A stretch of DNA of 64,000 nt from Aquabacterium sp. (GCF_016195855.1 NZ_JACPYU010000016.1:372001-436000), one strand, 5' to 3'; shown: positions 37,435 to 48,252, counted from the first letter of the stretch. A program made the numbers and translations. Notes: generated from the sequence alone by a model not told the origin.

Positions 37435-39009
37435 ATGGCCACAGAAAACGCCTCACCGTCGGACGCCGTCGCGCCGCAGCTCAAGCTCAAGCGGGTCGCC
37501 ATCGACACCTACCGCGAAAACGTCGCCTACCTGCATCGCGACTGCGCCATCTACCGCGCCGAGGGCTTTCAGGCCCTGTCCAAGCTGGAGATCCGCGCCA
37601 ATGGCAGGCGCATTCTGGCCAGCCTCAATGTGGTGGACGACACCTGCATCGTGGGGGTGGACGAACTGGGTGTCTCGGAGGACGCCTTCACGCAACTGGG
37701 CGTCGAAAACGGCCACCCGGCTTTCATCAACCAGGCTGAGCCTCCCTCCTCCATCCCCGCCCTGCACCGCAAGATCGCGGGCGAGCGCCTCAGTGGCGAT
37801 GACTTCCGCGCCATCGTGCGGGACATCGCAGAGCACCGCTACTCCAAGATCGAGCTGACGGCTTTCGTGGTCGCGTCCAACCAGGGCGAGCTGGACCGCG
37901 AAGAGGTCTACTACCTGACGGACGCGATGGCCTCGGTCGGCCGCAAGCTGGACTGGCGCGAGCACCCGGTGGTGGACAAGCACTGCATTGGCGGCATCCC
38001 CGGCAACCGCACCTCCATGCTGGTGGTGCCCATCGTGGCCGCCCACGGCATGCTGTGCCCCAAGACCTCCTCGCGTGCCATCACCTCGCCAGCAGGCACG
38101 GCGGACACCATGGAGGTGCTGGCCAATGTCGAGCCACCGTTCGACAAGTTGTGGGACATCGTGCGCGAGCACCGCGCCTGCCTGGCCTGGGGCGGCACGA
38201 GCGACCTGTCGCCCGCCGATGACGTGCTGATCGCCGTGGAGCGCCCCTTGTCCATTGACTCACCGGGGCAGATGGTGGCGTCCATCCTGTCCAAGAAAAT
38301 CGCGGCGGGCTCGACCCACCTGCTGCTGGACATCCCTGTGGGGCCGACCGCCAAGGTGCGTGCCATGCCCGAGGCGCAGCGCCTGCGCAAGCTGTTCGAG
38401 TTCGTGGCCAACCGCCTGGGCCTGACGCTGGATGTGGTCATCACCGATGGCCGGCAACCGGTGGGCAACGGCATCGGCCCTGTGCTGGAGGCCCGCGACG
38501 TGATGCGCGTGCTGCGCAATGACCCGCGCGCACCAGCCGACCTGCGTCAGAAGTCCTTGCGTCTGGCCGGCCGCATGCTGGAGTTCGACCCCGATGTGCG
38601 CGGTGGTGACGGCTTTGCCATTGCCCGCGACATCCTCGATTCGGGCCGCGCCTTGAAGAAGATGATGGCCATCATCGAGGCACAAGGGGCCAAGCCTTTC
38701 GACCCCGATCACCCCGAGCTGGCCTCCTTGAGCTTCGATGTGCTGGCCGACCGTGATGCCGTGGTCACCAGCATCGACAACCTGCAGCTGGCCCGCATCG
38801 CGCGCCTGGCTGGCGCCCCCAAGGTGCAAGGCTCCGGCGTGGACTTGCTGCACAAGATGGGCGAGGCCGTCAAGGCCGGTGAGCCGCTCTACCGCGTGTA
38901 CGCGGCCTTCCCGGCTGATCTGGCGTTTGCCCGCCAGGCCAGTGAGCGCAGCACGGGCTTCACCCTGGGCCGCGCAGAAGACATGCCCCCGCTGTACGTG
39001 GAGTTCTGA
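37435..39009 (+). CDS. AMP phosphorylase-like protein (thymidine phosphorylase superfamily)
   Basis: A 524-residue member of the nucleoside phosphorylase II superfamily. The phosphate-binding motif reads [15 protein letters not shown], as in archaeal AMP phosphorylases, and not KHSTGGVGDKVS as in thymidine or pyrimidine-nucleoside phosphorylases. The extra N-terminal domain of about 90 residues ([20 protein letters not shown]) is also a feature of the AMP phosphorylase branch. Predicted reaction: a nucleoside 5'-monophosphate plus phosphate gives base plus ribose 1,5-bisphosphate. The stop is 3 nt before the PRPP-synthetase-like gene. Often auto-named thymidine phosphorylase, which I think is misleading. 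Confidence 0.85.
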   Translation: MATENASPSDAVAPQLKLKRVAIDTYRENVAYLHRDCAIYRAEGFQALSKLEIRANGRRILASLNVVDDTCIVGVDELGVSEDAFTQLGVENGHPAFINQAEPPSSIPALHRKIAGERLSGDDFRAIVRDIAEHRYSKIELTAFVVASNQGELDREEVYYLTDAMASVGRKLDWREHPVVDKHCIGGIPGNRTSMLVVPIVAAHGMLCPKTSSRAITSPAGTADTMEVLANVEPPFDKLWDIVREHRACLAWGGTSDLSPADDVLIAVERPLSIDSPGQMVASILSKKIAAGSTHLLLDIPVGPTAKVRAMPEAQRLRKLFEFVANRLGLTLDVVITDGRQPVGNGIGPVLEARDVMRVLRNDPRAPADLRQKSLRLAGRMLEFDPDVRGGDGFAIARDILDSGRALKKMMAIIEAQGAKPFDPDHPELASLSFDVLADRDAVVTSIDNLQLARIARLAGAPKVQGSGVDLLHKMGEAVKAGEPLYRVYAAFPADLAFARQASERSTGFTLGRAEDMPPLYVEF

Positions 39010-39012
39010 ACC

Positions 39013-39930
39013 ATGTCCGCCTTGTTGCTCCATTTTGAAGACGAGCGCGCCGCGGCGCAGCGTCTGGCTCAGGCCAGCGGCATCCCTGCGGCCTGCATCG
39101 AGGCGCACCGCTTCCCTGACGAGGAGTTGCGCCTGCGCCTTCCGGTGGACGCGAACGGCCAACTGCCTGCGCAGCTGGTGATCTACCGCAGCCTGGACCG
39201 GCCCAATGACAAGCTGATCGAGCTGATGCTGGTGGCGCGGCAGGCCCGTGAGCTGGGCGCCCGCCACATCACCCTGGTGGCGCCTTACCTGGCCTATATG
39301 CGCCAGGACATGGCGTTTCACCCGGGTGAGATCGTCAGCCAGAAGGTGGTGGGCCGCTTCCTGGCCGACCTGTTTGATGCCGTGATCACGGTGGACCCGC
39401 ACCTGCACCGCATCCGCACGCTGGACGAAGCCATTGCCCTGCCCCATGCCATCAGCCTGTCAGGCGCACCCATGCTGGCGCAGCTGATTGCGCGGCATCA
39501 CGACAAGCCCCTGCTCATCGGCCCCGATGCCGAGTCTGCGCAATGGATCGAGGCGGCCGCGCGGGTGCATGCCTTTGACTACGGCGTTTGCACCAAGCAG
39601 CGCCATGGCGACAAGGACGTCGAGATCACCCTGCCCGCGGTGAGCGTCAAGGAGCGCGCCGTGGTGCTGCTCGACGACGTCGCCAGCTCCGGGCGCACGC
39701 TCGCCGTGGCCGCACGTCTGCTGCACGATGCGGGTGCGGCGTCGGTGGACGTGGCGGTCACCCACGCCTTGTTTGCGGGCGATGCGCTGGCCGTGATCCA
39801 ATCCGCTGGCGTGGCGCATGTCTGGAGCACGGACTGTATCGCCCACGAGAGCAATGCCATCGACATGGCACCCGTCCTGGCGCAAGCCTTGCTGCCCCTT
39901 TTGAAGTCAACCCCAGTCATCACACCATGA
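39013..39930 (+). CDS. Ribose-phosphate pyrophosphokinase-like protein
   Basis: A 305-residue PRPP-synthetase homologue. It retains RFPDEELRLRL (compare the FSDGE motif), VAPYLAYMRQDMAFHPGE (ATP-site RQD), TVDPHLHRI (metal site), a K-x-R flexible-loop pair in CTKQRHGDKDVEI and a PRPP loop VVLLDDVASSGRTL. The loop differs from the canonical DDMIDTGGT of housekeeping Prs, so this is a divergent paralogue. The main prs gene should lie elsewhere. It lies between the AMP-phosphorylase-like gene and a methyltransferase with almost no spacing, suggesting linked metabolism of ribose phosphates. Confidence 0.82.
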   Translation: MSALLLHFEDERAAAQRLAQASGIPAACIEAHRFPDEELRLRLPVDANGQLPAQLVIYRSLDRPNDKLIELMLVARQARELGARHITLVAPYLAYMRQDMAFHPGEIVSQKVVGRFLADLFDAVITVDPHLHRIRTLDEAIALPHAISLSGAPMLAQLIARHHDKPLLIGPDAESAQWIEAAARVHAFDYGVCTKQRHGDKDVEITLPAVSVKERAVVLLDDVASSGRTLAVAARLLHDAGAASVDVAVTHALFAGDALAVIQSAGVAHVWSTDCIAHESNAIDMAPVLAQALLPLLKSTPVITP

Positions 39931-40550
39931 GCGACGAAAGTTGGTACGACCGGCATGTGCTGCCCTATCTGATCGACATGGCTTGCGGCATCCGGCCCGT
40001 GGCCAGGCAGCGCGAGAAGGTTGTCCCGTTGGCGCAAGGCCAGGTGCTGGAAGTCGGCATCGGCACCGGCCTGAACATCCCCTTCTACGACAAGACGCGC
40101 GTCACCCGCGTGACGGGCGTCGACCCGGCCTTGCGCATGCACAGCCTGGCGCAAAAACGCATTGCACAAGCAGGCCTGGACGTCGATCTGATCGGCTTGT
40201 CAGCCGAGCGCTTGCCTGTCGATGACGCCAGCTTCGACACTGTGGTCTGCACCTACACCTTGTGCACCATCCCTGATCCGGCCGCGGCGTTGGCCGAGAT
40301 GCGGCGCGTGCTCAAGCCCGGCGGCAAATTGCTGTTCTCTGAGCACGGCCGGGCCCCGGACGCCAATGTCAGCAAGTGGCAGACGCGCCTGCAGCCTTAC
40401 TGGCGCAAGCTGGCGGGTGGCTGCATGCTCGACCGCGACGTGCCCTTGCTCTTGCGCGACGCAGGCTTCCAGTCCGAGGTGCAATCGCGCTATCTGCCTG
40501 GCCCCAGGTTCGTGTCGTACCACTACTGGGGTGTCGCCCAGGTGCGTTAA
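39927..40550 (+). CDS. Class I SAM-dependent methyltransferase
   Basis: A 207-residue Methyltransf_11-type enzyme. Motif I is VLEVGIGTGLNIPFY, the acidic residue after strand 2 is in VTGVDPALRM, and the post-motif segments are DTVVCTYTLCTIPDP and RVLKPGGKLLFSEHGRAPD. The overall order resembles UbiE/METTL7-like proteins. The ATG overlaps the previous stop (ATGA), so it is translationally coupled to the PRPP-synthetase-like gene. The substrate is unknown. Confidence 0.85.
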   Translation: MSDESWYDRHVLPYLIDMACGIRPVARQREKVVPLAQGQVLEVGIGTGLNIPFYDKTRVTRVTGVDPALRMHSLAQKRIAQAGLDVDLIGLSAERLPVDDASFDTVVCTYTLCTIPDPAAALAEMRRVLKPGGKLLFSEHGRAPDANVSKWQTRLQPYWRKLAGGCMLDRDVPLLLRDAGFQSEVQSRYLPGPRFVSYHYWGVAQVR

Positions 40551-40620
40551 TCTAGGGATGGCCGAGCCAACGGTGGCGCGTATCCTGTGACTGTTCATGA
40601 AACCAGTTTGGAGAAGGATG

Positions 40621-40929
40621 ATGGCCGAAGTCACCAAATACCACGTGCTCGTCTACGGTGGGCCGGAGGGCTACCAGACCAACCGCTCGCAGATCGCCTT
40701 ATACGGCACCGCGGGCAACGCCATTGCCTACGTCCGCTTCAACGACCCCGGCATGGTGTTTGAAAACGATGCCTACAACAACGGCGTCATCACCATGCAC
40801 CTGCCCAGCACGATGTTTCAGAGCGTGCTCGACATCCTTCGCAACGAAAAACCCATCCAGATCTACTTTGCGCAAGGCCGGGGCTTCTTCGGTACCGGCG
40901 CCACCGAGCCTGTCGGCGAAAACGAATAA
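40621..40929 (+). CDS. Conserved-looking small protein of unknown function
   Basis: A 102-residue acidic, soluble protein (MAEVTKYHVLVYGGPEGY) with no signal peptide or membrane segment. The codon pattern and a good ribosome site (GGAG at 40610-40613) support it as a real gene. I do not recognise the family. It lies 70 nt after the methyltransferase gene. An ATG immediately upstream at 40618 is an equal alternative start. Confidence 0.65.
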   Translation: MAEVTKYHVLVYGGPEGYQTNRSQIALYGTAGNAIAYVRFNDPGMVFENDAYNNGVITMHLPSTMFQSVLDILRNEKPIQIYFAQGRGFFGTGATEPVGENE

Positions 40930-40973
40930 ACCGCCTTTTCTAATGAAGGCGATTTGGTGGCTTCATCAGGAGA

Positions 40974-42197
40974 TCACCTCTGGGGCGTGGGCTCCGTCGG
41001 GCCTGGCATCACGAGCCCCACATGGCGGGCCTGCAGCTGGGTGCCTTGCTGATCAGGTGAGGCGCCGCCGGGTGCTGGTTGAGGCTCGCTTGGGTTCTCG
41101 ATCAGCACCTCCGGCTTGATCCAGACCGAGACCGACTGCATGCGCAACCTGGCCTCGGTGATGGCCGCCTTGGGGTAATACCAGCCCAGGGTGCAGGCGA
41201 TCAGACTCCAGTTGCGTGCGGTCAACTTGAGCAAGGCGGCCACGGGCACTGCGCTCTCAAAGCGGATGTGCTCGTGTGCCGTGCCCGACCACAAACGGTT
41301 CTGCAACTGCACGCTGAGATAGGGGTAAGGCAGCGCCATCATCGCGACGATGAGCAGCAACACGCCTGGCACCCACACCAGCGCCAGCCGGATGCTTTCC
41401 GCATTGTGCTCGGCCTGCTTCATGCGTGCCACGGCCGACCAGTCCAGCCCGACCAGCTCGGACAGGCCCCAGGTCAAGGGCAGGACGATGGCCAGCAGGG
41501 CCAGGAAGGCCAGCAAGGCGGTGACCAGGGTGACGCCCCAGGCCTCACCCCGGGGCAAATCCGTCGCCTGCGCATTGGGCCAGTTGCCCAGCACGGCATG
41601 CCGATGCTGGTAGCGCTTGAACTGCACATACACCCAGGGCAGCGCGATGCACAGGGCCAAGGCAGCGAAGCCACCCAGCACATAGGACAAGGCACGCTGC
41701 CCGCCCATGCCCGCGATCACAGCCCAGACGGCCGTCACACCACCGACGATGTAGAGCAGCGTAGGCAAGCCCATGGCCTTGATGGCATCAACCGGGGTGG
41801 CCGCCAGCTTCAGGCGCTGCCCGCGCCAGCTCGTGTGCTGAAGCTGGAACTCCAGATAACCGTGCAAGCCGATGGGCAGCATGGCGGCGGTGAGCAACTG
41901 CATGGCCGCCACGCCCATCAGGCGATAAGGCCCGGTCAGGGAGATGCCGTAGTAGATGGCGTTCAGGATCACCGTGGCCACCAGGTTGCCGGCGAACATC
42001 TTCCAGGGGTTGACGTGGTAGTCCAGGTTGGCGCCGGCCACGTAAGTGTGCTGGTAGAAATAGCGCAGCCGGCCCACCAGGGCCCAGGGCAAGGCGATCC
42101 CGGCCGTCAGCAGCATCAGCAGCATGTTCTTGCGCCAGATGGGGCGGTAGGTCTCGGCATCGCCGGTGAAGGTCACCTCGTAACGGATATGGGACAT
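40974..42197 (-). CDS. DUF898 (YjgN-like) membrane protein
   Basis: A 407-residue inner-membrane protein of the YjgN/DUF898 family. The start YEVTFTGDAETYRPIWRKNM, followed by WALVGRLRYFYQHTYVAGAN, is the family's repeated pattern, and the N-terminal soluble patch precedes about six to eight hydrophobic helices. WYYPKAAITEARLRMQSVSV near the end is also typical. Its role is unknown. The ATG at 42197 is preferred; the frame stays open to 42338 but without similarity. Confidence 0.8.
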   Translation of the reverse strand: MSHIRYEVTFTGDAETYRPIWRKNMLLMLLTAGIALPWALVGRLRYFYQHTYVAGANLDYHVNPWKMFAGNLVATVILNAIYYGISLTGPYRLMGVAAMQLLTAAMLPIGLHGYLEFQLQHTSWRGQRLKLAATPVDAIKAMGLPTLLYIVGGVTAVWAVIAGMGGQRALSYVLGGFAALALCIALPWVYVQFKRYQHRHAVLGNWPNAQATDLPRGEAWGVTLVTALLAFLALLAIVLPLTWGLSELVGLDWSAVARMKQAEHNAESIRLALVWVPGVLLLIVAMMALPYPYLSVQLQNRLWSGTAHEHIRFESAVPVAALLKLTARNWSLIACTLGWYYPKAAITEARLRMQSVSVWIKPEVLIENPSEPQPAPGGASPDQQGTQLQARHVGLVMPGPTEPTPQR

Positions 42198-42491
42198 CTT
42201 GTTGACTGACGCAAAACGGGTAGCACGGCGGGCGGCGCGCTTGGCCTGGATATTGTCCGTTGCCCGTAACGCGGTCAGCCGTGGTGTATTCCCCCGCTGA
42301 AGGCCTCTGAACCCCGTCAAACGCCACTTTTCACCCACTCATTTGCGGGCGTCTGCCGGTGTCTGCGCTTGTTTTCCTCGCTTGACTGCCTCTGTGCGCT
42401 TTCCTGGGGAGCCTGAAGGCGGGCGCCGGTTGTCTTTTTCGCCCGGATGGCGCTATCGTGCGGTTCGATGGCTGACACCCGTGAGGCAGTG

Positions 42492-43370
42492 ATGACGCGG
42501 ATGCTGATGGGCTTGATTCTGTGTGTGCTGCTTGCTGGCAGCCCGCTGGCATGGGCGGCAGACGTGGTGGTCTACCCCCGCCATCAGGCCCAGAACGACC
42601 CGCAGTTGAACTACATGCTGGACGCCTTGCGGCTGGCCTTGTCCAAGTCGGGCAAGGCTTACGAGCTTCGGCAATCCACCAGCGTGATGGTGCAAAGCCG
42701 GGCGATTGCCGAACTGGCGACCAATTCCGGGGCGGTGGACGTCATCTGGGTGATGACCACACCGGAGCGTGAGGCGCAGCTCATCCCCATCCGCTTCCCC
42801 ATTGACCGTGGCCTGATCGGGTGGCGGCTGGCCCTGGTCCATGCCCAGCGCCCCGGTGTCTTGAGTGAGGTCAAGGACCCGGCTGCACTGGCCAGGTTCT
42901 CCTCGGGCCAGATGCATGACTGGCCGGACACCGACATCTTGCGTGCCAATGGCTTGACGGTGCTGGTGTCCCCGACGTATGAGGGCCTGTTCAAGCAACT
43001 GGCATCCAGGCGGATCGACTACTTCCCGCGCTCGGTCATGGAGATCCGCAACGAGCTCAAGGCACACGACAGCATGCCCGTCGTGATGGACGAGTCGGTC
43101 ATGATCCGCTACCCGGCGGCCTTCTACTTCTTTGTCAGCAAGAAGCGCCCCGATCTTGGCGCGGACATCAACAAGGGGCTGGAGGCCGCTTTGGCCGATG
43201 GCAGCTTCTCTCGCCTGTTCAAGAGGCACATCGTGCCCTTGCTGGATGGGCTCAAGTTGCAGGGGCGCACGGTCATTGCGCTGAAAAACCCGTCGCTGCC
43301 AGTGGCGACGCCGCTGGCGCGCCGCGAGCTCTGGTTCGAGCTCGACGAGTTGCGCGACAAGCCCAGGTAA
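42492..43370 (+). CDS. Orphan periplasmic substrate-binding-like protein
   Basis: A protein of about 292 residues with a signal peptide (TRMLMGLILCVLLAGSPLAW, then AA) and a fold reminiscent of the bacterial extracellular solute-binding protein family 3. Segments GLFKQLASRRIDYFPRSV and DLGADINKGLEAALADGSFSRLF are typical of its C-terminal lobe. No permease or ATPase is adjacent, so it may be a stand-alone sensor partner or redundant binding protein. GAGG at 42483-42486 supports the ATG at 42492; an upstream ATG at 42468 is possible. Confidence 0.7.
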   Translation: MTRMLMGLILCVLLAGSPLAWAADVVVYPRHQAQNDPQLNYMLDALRLALSKSGKAYELRQSTSVMVQSRAIAELATNSGAVDVIWVMTTPEREAQLIPIRFPIDRGLIGWRLALVHAQRPGVLSEVKDPAALARFSSGQMHDWPDTDILRANGLTVLVSPTYEGLFKQLASRRIDYFPRSVMEIRNELKAHDSMPVVMDESVMIRYPAAFYFFVSKKRPDLGADINKGLEAALADGSFSRLFKRHIVPLLDGLKLQGRTVIALKNPSLPVATPLARRELWFELDELRDKPR

Positions 43371-43409
43371 GCTGTCAACCAATGACCTCGCCTGTGAACA
43401 GGGTTGCCA

Positions 43410-43934
43410 ATGAAGAACGCCGACTACTACATCGCAAAGCTGGGCATGACGCAGCACATCGAAGGCGGGGCCTTCAAAGAGCACTACCGAGCGCCTTTGC
43501 TGCTGCCGCAGTCAGCCTTGAGCCCGACGCACAAGGGCGACCGCAACGCCAGCACGGCCATTTACTTCCTGCTGCGCCACGGTGAGTTCAGCGCCTTCCA
43601 CCTGCTGGCTTCCGACGAGGTGCTGCACTTCTACGATGGCTCGCCCTTGCATGTCTATGAGATCGATGCGGCGGGCGCCATGCATGTCCACAAGCTGGGG
43701 CGCGATCTGGACAGAGGTGAGCGGTTCTCCCTGGTGATCCCGGGCGGCAGTTGGTTTGCCTTGCGCTGCGAGCTGGCTGGGAGCTTCAGCCTGATCGGCT
43801 GCACGGTGGCGCCCGGGTTCGACTTTGATGACTTCACGCTGGATGACCGCGCCGTGCTGCTGGACAAGTTTCCACAGCACGCACAACTCATCCAGGAGAT
43901 GACGTTTGCGCGCGGGGCTGTTCCTGGCGTCTGA
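43410..43934 (+). CDS. DUF985 (Cupin_5) family protein
   Basis: A 174-residue cupin-type protein with the DUF985 signature: YIAKLGMTQHIEGGAFKEHY, TAIYFLLRHGEFSAFHLLAS, DEVLHFYDGSPLHVYEI and VIPGGSWFALRC, then VAPGFDFDDF. A single-domain beta-barrel is expected; metal or sugar binding has been suggested for the family but not settled. It lies 39 nt after the binding-protein gene and converges on purL. Confidence 0.85.
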   Translation: MKNADYYIAKLGMTQHIEGGAFKEHYRAPLLLPQSALSPTHKGDRNASTAIYFLLRHGEFSAFHLLASDEVLHFYDGSPLHVYEIDAAGAMHVHKLGRDLDRGERFSLVIPGGSWFALRCELAGSFSLIGCTVAPGFDFDDFTLDDRAVLLDKFPQHAQLIQEMTFARGAVPGV

Positions 43935-43971
43935 GGCTGCCGACGGCCTTTTGGCTGAGTGGGAAGGCATG

Positions 43972-43996
43972 AAAAAGGGGCTCCGAAGAGCCCCTT
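43972..43996 (-). terminator. Rho-independent terminator of purL
   Basis: On the minus strand a stem AAGGGGCTC / GAGCCCCTT with a TTCG tetraloop is followed by TTT (five T in a row at 43972-43976 complement). It lies 33 nt beyond the purL stop. Confidence 0.9.
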
Positions 43997-44028
43997 GATC
44001 GTTGGCGCAATGCCTGGCTGGCAGGCGA

Positions 44029-47000
44029 TCAGCCCACCCACTTGCGCGCGTTGCGGAACATGCGCAGCCAGGGGCTGGCATCGCTCCTGTCGCCGCTGGT
44101 CCAGCTCATCTGGATGTTGCGGAACACGCGCTCGGGGTGCGGCATCATGGCCGTGAAGCGGCCGTCAGCCGTGGTGACACTGGTCAGGCCGCCAGGCGAG
44201 CCGTTCGGGTTGAAGGGGTAGACCTCGGTGGCTGCACCGGTGTTGTCCACAAAGCGCATGGCCTTGTGCACCTTGGCCGCGTTGCCACGCTGCGCGAAGT
44301 TGGCAAAGCCTTCACCGTGCGACACGGCGATCGGCATGCGGCTGCCAGCCATGCCTTCGAAGAAGATCGAGGGGCTTTCCAGCACTTCGACCAGGCTCAG
44401 GCGGGCTTCAAAGCGGGTGCTCTGGTTGTGCGTGAACTTGGGCCAGTCCTGTGCGCCCGGGATGATGGGGCTGAGTGCGGCCAGCATCTGGCAGCCGTTG
44501 CACACGCCCAGCGCGAAGGTGTCCTGGCGACCAAAGAAGGCGGCGAACTGCTCGGCCAGCTTCGGGTTGAACATGATCGAGCGGGCCCAGCCTTCGCCAG
44601 CGCCCAGGGTGTCGCCATAGCTGAAGCCACCGCAGGCGATGAAGCCCTGGAACTGGTCCAGGCGGGCGCGGCCGCTTTGCAGGTCGCTCATGTGCACGTC
44701 AAAGGTGTCAAAGCCACCTTGCGCCACGGCGTACGACATCTCCACATGCGAGTTCACGCCCTGCTCGCGCAGGATCGCCACCTTGGGGCGCGATTTGTTG
44801 ATGAAGGGCGCGGCGACGTTGTCCAGCGGGTCGAACGTCAATTGCACATGCATGCCGGGGTCGCTCGGCAGGCCGATGGCGGCGTGTTCGCTGTCTGCAC
44901 AGCTCGGGTTGTCGCGCAGCTGGGCAATGCGCCAGCTCACGTCGTCCCAGGTCTTGTGCAGCTGCGCCAAAGGTGCGCTGAACACAGGCTTGGCATCACG
45001 CCAGACCTGCACTTCGTCCTTCGCTGCGCCAGTCAGGATGGGCTTGCCGATCACGTGGCTGTGCTTGCTCAGGCCATGCTCGCGCAGGGTCTGGATCACG
45101 GCGTCGCGGTCGGTCGTGCGCACCTGCAGCACCACGCCCAGCTCTTCATTGAACAAGGCCTTGAGCGTCAGCTCGTTGCGGCGCTCACCCACCTGGCCGG
45201 CCCAGTTCTTGGAGTCACCGGTGTCGGCGCGGCTGTCGGTGATGCCGTCGCCTTCGGTGACCAGCATGTCCACATTGATGCTCACGCCGGTGTGGCCCGC
45301 AAAGGCCATCTCGCACACGGTGGCCCACAAGCCGCCGTCGCCACGGTCGTGATAAGCCAGCAGCTTGCCTTGCGTGCGCAGCGCGTTCACGGCGGCCACG
45401 GTGGCTTTGAGCATCTCGGGGTTGTCGCAGTCGGGCACCTCGTTGCCGAACTGGCCCAGCACCTGGGCCAGCATGGAGCCGGCCATGCGCTTCTTGCCTT
45501 CACCCAGGTCGATCAGGATCAGGCTGGTGTCCAGCGTCTGGCCGTTCTCGGAGGTGATCAGTTGCGGCGTCAGCGTGGGGCGCACGTCGTCGATCGAGGC
45601 AAAGGCCGTGACGATCAGGGACACGGGCGCGGTCACCGACTTGCCTTCACCCTTGTCGGTCCATTTTGTGCGCATGGACAGCGAGTCCTTGCCCACGGGG
45701 ATGGACACGCCCAGTGCCGGGCACAGCTCCATGCCCACGGTCTTGACCGTGTCGTACAGGGCGGCGTCTTCACCGGCCTCGCCGCAAGCGGCCATCCAGT
45801 TGGCCGACAGCTTGACCTTGCTCAGCTCGATGGGGGCCGCCAGCAGGTTGGTGATGGATTCGGCCACGGCCATGCGGCCAGAAGCCGGCGCGTTCACTGA
45901 GGCCAGCGGCGTGCGCTCGCCCATGGCCATGGCTTCACCGGCGAAGCCCTTGAAGTCGGCCAGGGTCACGGCCACGTCGGCCACCGGCACCTGCCAGGGG
46001 CCAACCATCTGGTCACGTGCGTTCAGGCCGCCCACGGTGCGGTCACCGATGGTGATCAGGAAGCGCTTGCTGGCCACGGTGGGGTGACGCAGCACATCAA
46101 AGGCGACCTTGTCCAGCGCCACGCCGGTCAGGTTCAGCTCGCCACCGTCCCATGCCACACGCTTGACGTCGCGGTGCATCTTGGGCGGCTTGCCCAGCAG
46201 CACGTCCATGGGCATGTCGACTGGCTTGTCAGCGTCAGGCTGGGTGGTGTCTTCAAGGATCAGCTCACAGGCCTCGGTGGCCACGCCGATCACACCAAAG
46301 GGGCAACGCTCGCGGTTGGCCATCTCGGTGAAGATGGGCAGTGATTCAGGCGCGATGGCCATCACATAGCGTTCCTGGCTTTCGTTGCACCAGATCTCTT
46401 TGGGGGCCATGCCGGTTTCTTCCAGCGGCACCTTGCTCAGATCGAAACGCGCGCCCTTGCCTGCGCCGTCCACCAGTTCAGGGAAGGCGTTGGAGATGCC
46501 GCCCGCGCCCACGTCGTGGATGGCCAGGATGGGGTTGTTGGCGCCCAGGCCCCAGCAGTGGTTGATGACCTCTTGTGCGCGGCGCTCGATTTCGGGGTTG
46601 CCGCGCTGCACGGAATCGAAGTCCAGCGCGGCGGAGTTGGTGCCTGCCGCCATCGACGAGGCCGCCGCGCCGGCCATGCCGATGCGCATGCCGGGGCCAC
46701 CCAGCTGGATCAACAAGGTGCCTGCCGCGAACTGGATCTTCTTGGTCTGCTCGCTGCTGATGGTGCCAATGCCACCGGCGATCATGATGGGCTTGTGGTA
46801 ACCGCGGCGCATCGCACCAGCGCCCTCACCCACCGTCTGCTCGAACACGCGGAAGTAGCCGCCCAGGTTGGCGCGGCCGAATTCATTGTTGAACGCGGCG
46901 CCACCCAACGGGCCTTCGATCATGATCTGCAGTGCGCTGGCAATGTGCTCGGGCTTGCCGAACTTCACGGCCTCCCAAGGCTCATTCGTGCCGGGCAGGT

Positions 47001-48063
47001 TCAGGTTGGACACCGAGAAGCCCGTCAGGCCCGACTTGGGGCGCGAGCCACGGCCCGTGGCGCCTTCGTCACGGATCTCGCCGCCAGCACCGGTCGACGC
47101 GCCAGGGAACGGCGAAATCGCGGTCGGGTGGTTGTGGGTTTCGACCTTCATCAGCACATGGGCCAGCTCTTCGCGGGCCTGGTACTGCGGGGCGTTGGTG
47201 TAACCGGCGGGCATCCAGCGCTCGATCTGGTGGCCCTCCATCACCGAGGCGTTGTCGCTGTAGGCCACCACGGTGTGCTGCGGGTTCAGCTTTTCCGTGT
47301 TGCGGATCATGCCGAACATCGACAAATCCTGAGGCTGACCGTCGATCGTGAACTGCGCGTTGAAGATCTTGTGGCGGCAGTGCTCGCTGTTGGCCTGCGC
47401 GAACATCATCAGTTCGACGTCCGTCGGGTTGCGCTTCAAGCCGGTGAAGGCGCTCACCAGGTAATCGATTTCATCATCCGACAAGGCCAGGCCGAAGGTC
47501 ACGTTGGCTTCTTCCAGCGCCTTGCGGCCCTGCCCCAGCACGTCCACGTGCGCCATGGGGGCGCCTTGCTGCTCGTCGAACAGGTGGCGGGCTTCATCGC
47601 GGCCCAGCAGCACGCTTTCCGTCATGCGGTCGTGCAGCAGCGCGGCGCAGGCGTTCAAATCCTGAATGGCCAGCCCTTTGGCACCGCCCATCAGGGCGCC
47701 GATCACGCCAGCCTTGACCGTGATCCGGTACTCGGTCACGCGCTCGACGCGGCGGATGCCCAGGCCGCAGTTGTGGGCGATGTCGGTGGCCTTGGAGGCC
47801 CAGGGCGACACGGTGCCCACGCGGGGGGCCACCACGATCAGCTCACCTTCTTTGGGGCCGTCGTAGGCGTCGCCATAAGTCAGCAGGGCGGCCAGCTTGT
47901 CCATCTCACCTTGGGGCAAGGCCTTGTCCATGGCCACCCAGTGCACAAAGCGGGCATGCACGCCACTGATGCGGGGGTTGATGGCTTGCAGCTTGGGCAG
48001 CAGAGCCTGGACTTGGTGGGGAGCCAGGGCGTTGCCGCCCTCGAAGTGCATCAGGTTGGACAT
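44029..48063 (-). CDS. purL: Phosphoribosylformylglycinamidine synthase
   Basis: The large ATP- and glutamine-dependent enzyme of step four in purine synthesis. The 1344-residue single polypeptide has an N-terminal PurS-like domain, two AIR-synthase-like halves ([39 protein letters not shown]) and a C-terminal glutamine amidotransferase with the nucleophile in [12 protein letters not shown] and [10 protein letters not shown]. The ATG at 48063 begins [13 protein letters not shown]; the frame is open for another 250 codons upstream, which is chance. A terminator follows. Confidence 0.97.
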   Translation of the reverse strand: MSNLMHFEGGNALAPHQVQALLPKLQAINPRISGVHARFVHWVAMDKALPQGEMDKLAALLTYGDAYDGPKEGELIVVAPRVGTVSPWASKATDIAHNCGLGIRRVERVTEYRITVKAGVIGALMGGAKGLAIQDLNACAALLHDRMTESVLLGRDEARHLFDEQQGAPMAHVDVLGQGRKALEEANVTFGLALSDDEIDYLVSAFTGLKRNPTDVELMMFAQANSEHCRHKIFNAQFTIDGQPQDLSMFGMIRNTEKLNPQHTVVAYSDNASVMEGHQIERWMPAGYTNAPQYQAREELAHVLMKVETHNHPTAISPFPGASTGAGGEIRDEGATGRGSRPKSGLTGFSVSNLNLPGTNEPWEAVKFGKPEHIASALQIMIEGPLGGAAFNNEFGRANLGGYFRVFEQTVGEGAGAMRRGYHKPIMIAGGIGTISSEQTKKIQFAAGTLLIQLGGPGMRIGMAGAAASSMAAGTNSAALDFDSVQRGNPEIERRAQEVINHCWGLGANNPILAIHDVGAGGISNAFPELVDGAGKGARFDLSKVPLEETGMAPKEIWCNESQERYVMAIAPESLPIFTEMANRERCPFGVIGVATEACELILEDTTQPDADKPVDMPMDVLLGKPPKMHRDVKRVAWDGGELNLTGVALDKVAFDVLRHPTVASKRFLITIGDRTVGGLNARDQMVGPWQVPVADVAVTLADFKGFAGEAMAMGERTPLASVNAPASGRMAVAESITNLLAAPIELSKVKLSANWMAACGEAGEDAALYDTVKTVGMELCPALGVSIPVGKDSLSMRTKWTDKGEGKSVTAPVSLIVTAFASIDDVRPTLTPQLITSENGQTLDTSLILIDLGEGKKRMAGSMLAQVLGQFGNEVPDCDNPEMLKATVAAVNALRTQGKLLAYHDRGDGGLWATVCEMAFAGHTGVSINVDMLVTEGDGITDSRADTGDSKNWAGQVGERRNELTLKALFNEELGVVLQVRTTDRDAVIQTLREHGLSKHSHVIGKPILTGAAKDEVQVWRDAKPVFSAPLAQLHKTWDDVSWRIAQLRDNPSCADSEHAAIGLPSDPGMHVQLTFDPLDNVAAPFINKSRPKVAILREQGVNSHVEMSYAVAQGGFDTFDVHMSDLQSGRARLDQFQGFIACGGFSYGDTLGAGEGWARSIMFNPKLAEQFAAFFGRQDTFALGVCNGCQMLAALSPIIPGAQDWPKFTHNQSTRFEARLSLVEVLESPSIFFEGMAGSRMPIAVSHGEGFANFAQRGNAAKVHKAMRFVDNTGAATEVYPFNPNGSPGGLTSVTTADGRFTAMMPHPERVFRNIQMSWTSGDRSDASPWLRMFRNARKWVG

Positions 48064-48252
48064 CGCTTGGGGGGTGCGTTCGGTCACGGCGGGATGGGCC
48101 TTTTTGCTACACCTGCGAAACACGCGGGTGGGGCTGTCGTGAGGAAAAACGCGCATTTTACCGGCCCCAGGCCCCTCATGCCTGAAATTCAGTGCCTTTC
48201 TCATTCCCCTGCCTGCGTCATAGCCCTCGCGAAATACGGATAATTCGCGTCC
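48064..48252. promoter_or_regulatory. Divergent promoter region of purL and map
   Basis: A 189-nt gap between two divergent start codons. A GGATAAT resembling a -10 element lies at 48239-48245, so close to the map ATG that any map transcript from it would be nearly leaderless. No purine-type operator or riboswitch fold was recognised. Confidence 0.35.

Noticed and set aside
37435-39009. Identity as thymidine phosphorylase (deoA)
   Set aside because: The phosphate-loop motif is GGIPGNRTS and an extra N-terminal domain is present, both features of the AMP phosphorylase branch; the neighbours are also not those of deo operons.
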